Source: Syntrophothermus sp. UBA1445
GTDB lineage: Bacteria; Bacillota; Syntrophomonadia; Syntrophomonadales; DTU052
Reading direction: 5' to 3'
Length of the DNA: 21,574 nucleotides
Assembly: GCA_002329495.1 (NCBI GenBank)
Contig: DCTH01000253.1
Span: 4,524 to 26,097 of the forward strand
Positions 15,984-21,574 of the stretch are shown piece after piece (position 1 is the first letter of the stretch; the number at the start of each line of letters is the position of its first letter). A program made the position numbers and the translations under genes. Under the pieces are notes generated by a model. That model made no database searches, was not told the origin of the DNA, and saw nothing but the letters and a program-made list of their open reading frames with translations.

Positions 15984-16748
15984 TTGGAATACACAGTTCA
16001 GAAACTGGCTCAATTGGCAGGTGTCAGCACCAGAACCCTGCGGTATTATGATGAGATTGGAATTCTTAAGCCCGCCAGAATCAACTCGTCAGGATACCGG
16101 ATTTATGGTCAGGCCGAGGTCGACCGCTTGCAGCAGATTCTGCTATACAGAACGCTGGGGGTTCGTCTGGATATCATTAAGGAAATACTGAGTGCACCAT
16201 CTTTTGACGCATTGACGGCATTGAAACTTCACCGTCAAAAACTCCTCGACAAGAGACAGCAGCTGAATCTGTTGATAGCTAATGTAGAAAAGACCATAGC
16301 TGCGACTGAAGGGAGGATTACCATGAGCGATTCCGAAAAATTCGCGGGCTTTAAGCGAAAACTCATTGAGGAGAATGAGCAAAAGTATAGCAAGGAAATC
16401 CGGGCGAAATACGGCGAGGAGGCCGTAAAACAGTCCAACGAGAAATTCATGAACATGACTGAGGAACAGTATGCCGAGTTTGAAAAGCTGGGTGTCGAGG
16501 TGATGGATACGCTTAAGAAAGCATTCGCCACCGGTGACCCGGGTGGTGAACTGGCCCAGAAAGCGGCGGACCTGCACCGCCAGTGGCTCAGTTATACCTG
16601 GAACACCTACACCAAAGAAGCACATGCCGGCTTGGCCCAGATGTATGTGGATGATGAGCGATTCACAGCGTACTATGACCAAGACCAACCGGGCCTGGCA
16701 GCTTTTTTACGGGATGCTGTTCTGATCTACACGGGCATGAAGAAATGA
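15984..16748 (+). CDS. MerR-family regulator with TipAS-type ligand-binding domain (Mta/TipA-like)
   Basis: A 254-residue regulator. Residues 1-70 form the winged helix-turn-helix, MEYTVQKLAQLAGVSTRTLRYYDEIGIL, and a coiled coil (about 75-115) follows for dimerisation. The C-terminal half matches the TipAS antibiotic-recognition domain, with EQKYSKEIRAKYGEEAV, HRQWLSYTW and YDQDQPGLAAFLRDAVLIYT. TipA/Mta-type proteins sense thiopeptides or other hydrophobic drugs and activate efflux or sequestration genes by untwisting the long-spacer promoter. The start is TTG 15984 behind GGGGGTG; it yields the family-standard N-terminus, while GTG 15975 lies in the ribosome binding site. The palindromic operator sits directly upstream. 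No efflux gene is immediately adjacent, so targets other than itself are unknown. Confidence 0.92.
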   Translation: MEYTVQKLAQLAGVSTRTLRYYDEIGILKPARINSSGYRIYGQAEVDRLQQILLYRTLGVRLDIIKEILSAPSFDALTALKLHRQKLLDKRQQLNLLIANVEKTIAATEGRITMSDSEKFAGFKRKLIEENEQKYSKEIRAKYGEEAVKQSNEKFMNMTEEQYAEFEKLGVEVMDTLKKAFATGDPGGELAQKAADLHRQWLSYTWNTYTKEAHAGLAQMYVDDERFTAYYDQDQPGLAAFLRDAVLIYTGMKK

Positions 16749-16929
16749 AGGTCTTGATACCAGGCAGGCAGCTTTAAACCCAAGATGCAGCAATGGGCGG
16801 CAGTTACCGATTCTTTGGCAGCTGCTGCCTCATTTCCCCTTCCTAATTCCTCTTCCCGGACTGTTGAATACGTTGATGAACCCTGATTTATCCACCATAA
16901 TATAAACAACGGGTATGCTGGAAAGGCAG

Positions 16930-16972
16930 TGTGACAGGCCGTCACCTGTCCGGTGACAGGCACCTGCCTGTT
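16930..16972. repeat. GGTGACAGG-type palindromic repeat (degenerate REP-like element)
   Basis: Outer arms ACAGGC/GCCTGT enclose CCTGTC-CGGT-GACAGG, which can also fold as GTCACC-TGTCC-GGTGAC. It lies in the 280-base gap between the MerR gene and the DUF169 gene. It is shorter and less perfect than the GGGGAC palindromes. The rest of that gap contains no convincing gene; a minus-strand open frame there has no ribosome binding site. Confidence 0.5.
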
Positions 16973-17028
16973 AAGAAATGGGATGATCAACGACTGTTGA
17001 TAGCTCTCGCTTAAATGAGGAGGAAACG

Positions 17029-17811
17029 ATGAAAAGTAAGATCGCTGAGGCTGTTAATCTGAGATACTCCCCTGTAGTTATACTGTTCACCGATGAAAAA
17101 CCGGAAGGTGCACTGCAGTTCAAGGAGGGCCGGCGGGGTTGTGTTGTTTCTATGCTTACTGCAGCGGCCAAGGGAAGAACTGCAGTTTTTGACCGCAAAA
17201 CCTACGGTTGTATCGGCGGTGGTGCCGGATTGGGTTTTGGCAACACCTACACTAACTTTCCCGGTGGAATTGAGTACTTTTTATCGATGGGCAACCGGGA
17301 GTTCTGCGAAAGCGAAAAGGGAAGGGAAATCCTAAAAAACCGGCCCCACCTGATTCATGGTGAAGCCTATAAGAAAACCCCGGAACTCGCCCGCTCCTTT
17401 ATTGAATCGCTCCCGTATTATGATGTGCCGACCGAGTACATTGTATTTAAGCCACTGGATAAGCTCCTGCCGGATGAAAAACCGGAAGTTGTGGTGCTTC
17501 TGGCCACTCCAGATCAGATATCGGCTCTGGTTGTCCTGGCCAACTATGGCCGGCACGGCGGTGATAATGTGATGATTCCCTGGGGTGCTGGCTGCCACAG
17601 TATCGGCATCATTCCATTCAATGAAGGCAGATCGGATAGCCCCCGGGCAGTTGTCGGTCTCACCGATGTCTCGGCTCGAAAGTACCTGGATAAAGATATA
17701 CTCTCTTTCAGTGTCCCTTATAAGATGTTCCTGGAAATGGAGGACAATGTAGAGGAGAGTTTTCTGACCCGGGAAGAGTGGTTGAAGATAAAAGAGCGTA
17801 ATCAGCCTTAA
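17029..17811 (+). CDS. DUF169 family protein
   Basis: A 260-residue cytoplasmic protein that matches the DUF169 family in overall pattern: LRYSPVVILFTDEKPEGALQF at the start, a CVVSMLTAAAKGRTAVFDRKTYGC block with two cysteines, GLGFGNTYTNFPGGIEYFLS, and ALVVLANYGRHGGDNVMIPWGAGCHSIGIIPF near the end. DUF169 proteins are common in anaerobic bacteria and archaea, and their reaction is not established. The conserved cysteines suggest metal or cofactor binding, but that is inference. ATG 17029 has a strong GAGGAGG. It appears to be a single-gene unit between the MerR gene and a cydB remnant. Length is normal. Confidence 0.88.
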   Translation: MKSKIAEAVNLRYSPVVILFTDEKPEGALQFKEGRRGCVVSMLTAAAKGRTAVFDRKTYGCIGGGAGLGFGNTYTNFPGGIEYFLSMGNREFCESEKGREILKNRPHLIHGEAYKKTPELARSFIESLPYYDVPTEYIVFKPLDKLLPDEKPEVVVLLATPDQISALVVLANYGRHGGDNVMIPWGAGCHSIGIIPFNEGRSDSPRAVVGLTDVSARKYLDKDILSFSVPYKMFLEMEDNVEESFLTREEWLKIKERNQP

Positions 17812-17933
17812 ATACCCCTTCCTGGCAGCTTCACCTATTTGGCATTCATGCCAGTATATATAAGGCTAGTTCTGCCGAATACATTCATATATCTGCTGAG
17901 ATTCAGGGCCTGGACAGTTTCCCAGTCGAACAT

Positions 17934-18266
17934 TTGCCACCGGTTAAAGCTACTTTTTATGCAGATAACCTCGTTTATCTGGTGGGTGTCCTCTTGGCCG
18001 GATACACTGTCCTGTCCGGGTTTGATCTCGGGACTGGTCACCTGTTATACCGGTTCAGGAATCCGGAAGAACGCGAGGAGATCCTGTGTAACCTGATGCC
18101 CATATGGGGGGTTAATCAGGTGTGGCTGCTTACTGGCGGCGGGGCTTTGTTCGCAGCCTTCCCCAAGGTCTATGCGGGCGTGTTTTCCGGGTTTTACCTG
18201 GCATTAATGCTGCTGTTGCTGGTCTTGATCCTACGCTCGGTGGCTATTGAAGTGGAGCACGGTTAA
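17934..18266 (+). pseudogene. cydB: Remnant of cytochrome bd oxidase subunit II (CydB N-terminal part)
   Basis: The 110-residue reading frame contains a well-preserved CydB N-terminus: VLLAGYTVLSGFDLGTGHLLYRF, EEREEILCNLMPIWGVNQVWLLTGGGALFAAFPKVYAGVFSGFYLALMLLLLVLILRSVAIEVEHG. Full CydB is about 330-380 residues with eight or nine membrane helices; here it stops after roughly three. No CydA gene is adjacent. The first codon, TTG 17934, has no ribosome binding site, and the frame stays open upstream into non-homologous sequence, so the 5' end also looks broken. After the stop, another frame reads MCLYLALAMFPAYLIRLTDLW, which may be a scrap of the C-terminus. The conserved residues suggest recent decay by deletion. 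A short functional membrane protein is a less likely alternative. Confidence 0.75.
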
Positions 18267-18307
18267 AAATGTGCCTTTACCTGGCTTTAGCTATGTTTCC
18301 AGCTTAC

Positions 18308-18337
18308 TTGATCAGGCTTACTGACCTGTGGTAATAT
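18308..18337 (+). promoter_or_regulatory. Promoter of the ABC-F leader transcript
   Basis: TTGATC (18308-18313) and TAATAT (18332-18337) have an 18-base spacer, with TGG just before the -10 (extended -10). The start would be near 18344, leaving a leader of about 255 bases before the ABC-F gene. Confidence 0.65.
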
Positions 18338-18374
18338 GAATGCGTCAAACTATTGAGAAATAATGGAGACAAAA

Positions 18375-18398
18375 ATGCGCAAGCGGATTCTGGCCTAA
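18375..18398 (+). CDS. Seven-codon leader peptide MRKRILA
   Basis: ATG 18375 is preceded by TGGAG six bases upstream and is followed by MRKRILA and a TAA stop, about 30 bases after the predicted transcript start. An in-frame ATG at 18363 would overlap that site. Antibiotic-resistance ABC-F genes in Firmicutes are often controlled by a short leader ORF whose translation state decides whether a downstream terminator forms. Position and ribosome binding site fit such a role; it is too short for similarity evidence. Confidence 0.5.
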   Translation: MRKRILA

Positions 18399-18421
18399 AT
18401 TAATAGATGCAGAGCTCGGTC

Positions 18422-18578
18422 GAAGGAATTGGTATTCCTTTGGCAGCTTTGCTATGACCAGAACGCTTGTTACCGTTGTGTCTATTTAATAATATGTCCG
18501 AATCCGTGCAGGTTCGGCTAATGAATGATTTAACCAGCTTGAAAAGACTGTGAGTGACAGGTGTTGCTTACAGTCTTT
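18422..18578 (+). promoter_or_regulatory. ABC-F leader: successive hairpins ending in a terminator-like stem (attenuator)
   Basis: Three hairpins follow the leader ORF. AAGGAAT/ATTCCTT has a 4-base loop (about 18423-18440). CCGAA-T-CC pairs with GGTTCGG (about 18499-18514), with one bulge. AAAGACTGTGAG (18543-18554) pairs with CTTACAGTCTTT (18567-18578), a 12-bp stem with one G-U pair. The last is followed by GTTGTTTC and ends ten bases before the ABC-F ribosome binding site, so it can act as a conditional terminator. The matching antiterminator was not identified. Confidence 0.6.
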
Positions 18579-18599
18579 GTTGTTTCTGGAGGTGCTTTT

Positions 18600-20318
18600 A
18601 TGCTGCTAAGCTGTCGTAATCTGAAAAAATCCTTTGGGGATCGTTTGGTTCTGAACGGTATTAACCTTGATATACGCCGGGGTGATCGGATTGGTCTGGT
18701 CGGCCGTAACGGAACGGGAAAAACCACCCTGGCCAACATACTGACCGGTAATCTTGATTATGATGAGGGCAGTATCATCACTCCCCGGCGAAAGTTGAAT
18801 ATAGGCTACTTGCGCCAGGCTGAGACTCATCCCGAGCTACTTCTTAATGTGCTGGATAACCCGGTCGAGGTCGGCGGTGAGTTCCAGCGCCTGGCCAGCC
18901 ATCTCCGTATAAGCCGGATTGAGGAATGGTCAGAAGAACGCCTGAAGAACCTCAGTGGGGGGGAAAAGACGAGGATGGCTCTCGCCCGGGTCTGGGCTAC
19001 CTACCCGGACCTGGTCATCCTGGACGAACCGACCAACCACCTGGACTATAAGGGGGTGGATTACCTGATATCTGAATTGGCCCATTTCCAGGGGACGGCC
19101 ATCATCATTTCCCATGACCGATATTTCCTGGATCGTACCGTGTCGCAGATTATGGAGCTTGAAAACGGGACTGTCAGGCTGTACCCCGGCAATTATTCAG
19201 CATATCGGGAAGCCCGCCAAAAGGAGCGGGAAAACCAGCAACATGCCTTTGAGTCACAGCAGAAAGAACAGAAAAAGATTGAGGACGCCATTGCCCAGTT
19301 AAAGTCCTGGTCGGATAAGGCGCACCGTGAGTCGCGCCAGAAAGCTCAGGGCCGGAAGGGCGGTAAGGAGTACTTTCGCAAGAAAGCAAAAAAACGGGAC
19401 CAGGCGGTTAAATCTCAGCTCAAACGCCTGGAGAAGATGCGCCAGGAAGGGGTAAAACGTCCTCAAAAGGAACTGCAGGTGAATTTCAACCTGAGTGCCC
19501 AGGAAAAAGGAGGCCGACGCCTGTTGGAGGCAGCTGATGTAAGCAAAGCCTTTGATAAGCTACTCCTTTTTAAAGACAGCTCCTTTTATGTCAACCGGGG
19601 TGAAAAGGTAGGTATTTGGGGACCCAATGGCTGTGGAAAGACCACCTTGCTCCAGGCTATTCTAGGCCAGGAAGGGCTTGACAATGGAGAGATATTCTTA
19701 AGTGAGTCCGCGCGTGTCGCCTATGTAAGCCAGGAACTGCCGCAGGGAGAGAAAAACAGTCTTAGAGACCTGGTAAGAGAGCGCACCATCACTGAACAAA
19801 AGCTCACTTTTCAGCTCCTGGTCAATCTGGGGGTACCCTATGATCGCCTCCAGATACCCCTGGGAGATCTTAGTCGGGGGGAGAGGATGAAGATTGCTCT
19901 GGGACTGGCCATTATGGGTGATTATGACCTGCTCCTCCTGGACGAACCGACCAATCACCTGGATCTATTCAGCCGGGAGGCCTTTGAAGAAAGCCTCGTC
20001 CGGTTTCCAGGTGCCATTCTCCTCGTTACCCATGACCGATATCTCACGGAAGAGGTCTGCGACTGTTTATTGGTCTTCGAGGACCATCAAGTCAGACGCA
20101 TTGAGGGCAATCTGGAAGATTACCTGGCCAAGAAGCCACCCCTTAAACATCATACTGATCCGGATAACACCAACCGGGAAGAAGACCGGCTACTGCTGGA
20201 AGCACAAATCTCCGGGGTACTGAGCGAGCTAAGCCTCCGCAAACCTGGCGAAGAGAACTACGCCCTCCTCGACCAGGAGTACCGGGAACTCCTGCAGCGC
20301 CGAAAAGACCTCGGGTAA
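18600..20318 (+). CDS. ABC-F ATPase, ribosome-protection type
   Basis: A 572-residue soluble protein with two ABC domains in one chain and no membrane segment. The first has Walker A GRNGTGKTT (35-43), signature LSGGE (118-122) and LDEPTNHLD (141-149). The second has GPNGCGKTT (341-349), an altered signature LSRGE (424-428) and LDEPTNHLD. The inter-domain linker (about 205-300) is long, charged and coiled-coil-like, with SDKAHRESRQKAQGRKGGKEYFRKKAKKRD. In ABC-F proteins this arm enters the ribosomal E site toward the peptidyl transferase centre. Resistance-type members of the Vga/Lsa/VmlR kind look similar. ATG 18600 follows GGAGG; the upstream TG-rich frame lies in the attenuator hairpin. 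The regulated leader supports drug inducibility, which is inferred. A housekeeping translation factor is the alternative. Confidence 0.9.
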   Translation: MLLSCRNLKKSFGDRLVLNGINLDIRRGDRIGLVGRNGTGKTTLANILTGNLDYDEGSIITPRRKLNIGYLRQAETHPELLLNVLDNPVEVGGEFQRLASHLRISRIEEWSEERLKNLSGGEKTRMALARVWATYPDLVILDEPTNHLDYKGVDYLISELAHFQGTAIIISHDRYFLDRTVSQIMELENGTVRLYPGNYSAYREARQKERENQQHAFESQQKEQKKIEDAIAQLKSWSDKAHRESRQKAQGRKGGKEYFRKKAKKRDQAVKSQLKRLEKMRQEGVKRPQKELQVNFNLSAQEKGGRRLLEAADVSKAFDKLLLFKDSSFYVNRGEKVGIWGPNGCGKTTLLQAILGQEGLDNGEIFLSESARVAYVSQELPQGEKNSLRDLVRERTITEQKLTFQLLVNLGVPYDRLQIPLGDLSRGERMKIALGLAIMGDYDLLLLDEPTNHLDLFSREAFEESLVRFPGAILLVTHDRYLTEEVCDCLLVFEDHQVRRIEGNLEDYLAKKPPLKHHTDPDNTNREEDRLLLEAQISGVLSELSLRKPGEENYALLDQEYRELLQRRKDLG

Positions 20319-20342
20319 TTTTCAGAGGACAGGCTATTTCCG

Positions 20343-20412
20343 AATTTCGGGGACACCATACTAAATTATTCTGGCGTCCGCCAGAATAATTTAGTATGGT
20401 GTCCCCGAAATT
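20343..20412. repeat. Perfect 34-bp-arm palindrome, GGGGACACC REP-like element
   Basis: Arms 20343-20376 and 20379-20412 are exact reverse complements with a TC centre. Each contains TTTCGGGGACACCATAC next to an AT-rich half. It lies 24 bases after the ABC-F stop. The bases after it, to about 20470, carry further related fragments in the opposite sense, GGGGACGG and GGGACAGGGGGATTGG, read on the minus strand. This is the pattern of repeat clusters shaped by Y1/REP-associated transposases. It may also end transcription between the converging ABC-F and exonuclease genes. Confidence 0.8.
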
Positions 20413-20497
20413 ACAGTCCCTTTTTTCAAAAGCGGTACAGACCAATCCCCCTGTCCCAAATCCGTCCCCGACTTGTTCCTCCTCCCGATGCAACACC

Positions 20498-21043
20498 TCA
20501 ATCGCGACTGGTCAGTTTTTCGTAACAGGCCTTGACTACCAGGGCATCGTACAGGGCGTTGTGCTTGTTTTCGACCCCGGCAAATCCTGCGAGTTCCTCC
20601 CGGTTGGTGGCCATAGGCTCGTAACCCTTCATCTTGAGCAGGGTACAGATGTCATAACAGATGTAAGACAGGTTTTGAGGAAAGTTCCAAAACCCACCCA
20701 ATAGATCACACAGGAGTACCCAGTCAAAAGGAATGATGTCGGCCCACATCTCAACCCGGTCCCATTGGGAAAGCCACTGCCGCAAGGCTTCCGAGATCTG
20801 GCCTTTGTCGCCCAGAAGGGTTACCAGTTTCCCCTGCCCCAGGTATGAAGGTGGTGCCTGTTCCGGTTTCGACAGCCACAGGTTGTTAATGACATTCTCC
20901 TGAAGCCATTCATAAACCTGGCTCTGATCGTAATCGGTAAACTCGGCGTAGAACATGTTGCCGTCTTCGGCCACCAGACCGATGCTGATCAAGGTGGTAT
21001 CCCGGCGGAGTCCAGTGAATTCACTGTCAAAGAATACTCGCAT
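20498..21043 (-). CDS. DEDDh 3'-5' exoribonuclease (Rv2179c-like)
   Basis: A 181-residue single-domain nuclease. FFDSEFTGL (Asp6, Glu8) is the first exonuclease motif, WADIIPFDW supplies the second acidic block, and HNALYDAL matches HxAxxD, so this is a DEDDh enzyme of the Rv2179c-like exoribonuclease type. Two-metal catalysis would remove 3' nucleotides, with RNA the likely substrate. All four acidic/His positions appear intact. ATG 21043 follows GGGGGGG; the open frame reaches 21073 but the extension is not conserved. It is convergent with the ABC-F gene and appears to stand alone. The biological target is unknown. Confidence 0.88.
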   Translation of the reverse strand: MRVFFDSEFTGLRRDTTLISIGLVAEDGNMFYAEFTDYDQSQVYEWLQENVINNLWLSKPEQAPPSYLGQGKLVTLLGDKGQISEALRQWLSQWDRVEMWADIIPFDWVLLCDLLGGFWNFPQNLSYICYDICTLLKMKGYEPMATNREELAGFAGVENKHNALYDALVVKACYEKLTSRD

Positions 21044-21408
21044 TAATAACCCCCCCACATTATTGGTGCACAATTAACTGGTGGCTGGATTTACGTCAGA
21101 ATGGATTTTTTATCGATGGTACATTGTGAACCGTACTTTGAGTTTAACACATGCCGAATTCAATCCTGAAGTCACCCGGCTTTTCTTTTCCGAAGATTGC
21201 AATCTGATCCCCCGTGCATTGTAACCTACCCCGTTTGAATGCATAAATCTACCCGACTGGCTAACGTCGTATTCTGGTAAGCAGGTTAATGACGTAATCA
21301 GTCGAATAAACGAAAAATATATTGAAATTACGCTTATTACTGTGAGAAATTTTGCTTATTATGTATAATAGGAAGAAGATAGCAACGGACATGAAAGGAT
21401 GGTGTGTT
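21044..21408. other. Intergenic region between exonuclease and sensor fragment
   Basis: A 365-base divergent gap. Its right half is AT-rich and contains TATAAT at 21364-21369, 40 bases before the GTG of the next gene, a likely -10; no good -35 lies 16-18 bases upstream. Nothing else recognisable was found. Confidence 0.45.
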
Positions 21409-21573
21409 GTGGGATTCCGACTAACCCTGAAAATGAAGGTTATCCTCATGTTTGCGTTCGTAATAATTGTTGGCAACCTGGTTATGGCACTTTATATGTC
21501 AAATGCCATGAAGGACAAGGTAATTGCAGCGGCACAGGAAAAACTCAAGTCTGTTTATTGCATAATGAAATAG
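21409..21573 (+). CDS. N-terminal fragment of a membrane sensor / chemotaxis-like protein, early stop
   Basis: The 54-residue frame starts at GTG 21409 (AAGGATGG upstream). It has a short basic lead, one hydrophobic helix (VILMFAFVIIVGNLVMALYM, residues 11-30) and then MKDKVIAAAQEKLKS. That sequence resembles the first helix and start of the outer sensory (Cache-type) domain of methyl-accepting chemotaxis proteins and sensor kinases. It ends in VYCIMK and a TAG one base before the window edge. Either the gene is interrupted by a frameshift or nonsense change, or this is a short membrane peptide. The downstream sequence needed to decide lies outside the window. Confidence 0.45.
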   Translation: MGFRLTLKMKVILMFAFVIIVGNLVMALYMSNAMKDKVIAAAQEKLKSVYCIMK

Positions 21574-21574
21574 G

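Noticed and set aside
16143..16688. A 181-codon minus-strand open frame
   Set aside because: Shadow of the MerR/TipAS gene; the plus-strand reading is clearly the real protein.
16727..16990. An 87-codon minus-strand open frame covering the gap after the MerR gene
   Set aside because: No ribosome binding site, begins in the palindromic repeat, and shows no protein-like features.
1..21574. CRISPR array, tRNA/rRNA genes, transposase or phage genes
   Set aside because: No regularly spaced direct repeats, no cloverleaf-like segments, and no transposase, integrase or phage reading frames were seen. The palindromes lack any encoded transposase here.

Overview
The window reads as a chromosomal segment of an endospore-type Bacillota, most likely a clostridial anaerobe. 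The evidence is a Spo0B-like phosphotransferase next to obg, an L27 with a cleavable N-terminal leader beside its protease Prp, Firmicutes-style AGGAGG ribosome binding sites with frequent GTG and TTG starts, salvage-type B12 genes, and redox/ferredoxin and DUF169 proteins. The genus cannot be fixed from the sequence alone.

Positions 1-2470 (minus strand) hold a ribosome/sporulation operon: promoter, structured L21-type leader, rplU, prp, rpmA, an intergenic terminator, a spo0B-like gene, and obg, which runs off the window edge. Positions 2562-8180 (minus strand) hold a six-gene cobalamin salvage operon in transcription order cobT-btuF-btuC-btuD-cobU-cobS. It is headed by a cobalamin riboswitch and an intrinsic terminator. 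It covers uptake of corrinoid by an ABC importer and assembly of the lower nucleotide loop, but has no de novo corrin ring genes.

Positions 8347-12162 (plus strand) hold a three-gene export-type module: a MacB/LolD-type ATPase, a secreted membrane-anchored protein made of repeated CARDB/NEW3-like beta domains, and a MacB/FtsX permease. The middle protein takes the place usually held by a MacA/HlyD adaptor. This is the most interesting protein system in the window. A PaaI-type hotdog thioesterase follows.

Positions 12904-14242 (minus strand) hold a haloalkane-dehalogenase-like hydrolase and a small unknown protein in one transcript. They are divergent from a DUF362/ferredoxin protein (14565-15725). 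A TipA/Mta-type MerR regulator sits behind a well-preserved MerR operator/promoter (15931-16748). Next come a DUF169 protein (17029-17811), a fragment of cytochrome bd oxidase subunit II (about 17934-18266), and an ABC-F ribosome protection-type ATPase (18600-20318). The ABC-F gene has a long leader with a promoter, a seven-codon leader ORF, successive hairpins and a terminator-like hairpin, which looks like translation-dependent attenuation. A DEDDh 3'-5' exonuclease and the first 54 codons of a membrane sensor or chemotaxis-like protein, ended by an early stop, close the window.

Three intergenic spaces hold palindromes with GGGGAC or GGTGACAGG motifs (2489-2532, 16930-16972, 20343-20412). 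They resemble REP-type elements mobilised by Y1 (RAYT) transposases, although no transposase lies in the window. A separate unassigned structured segment lies at 15816-15860.
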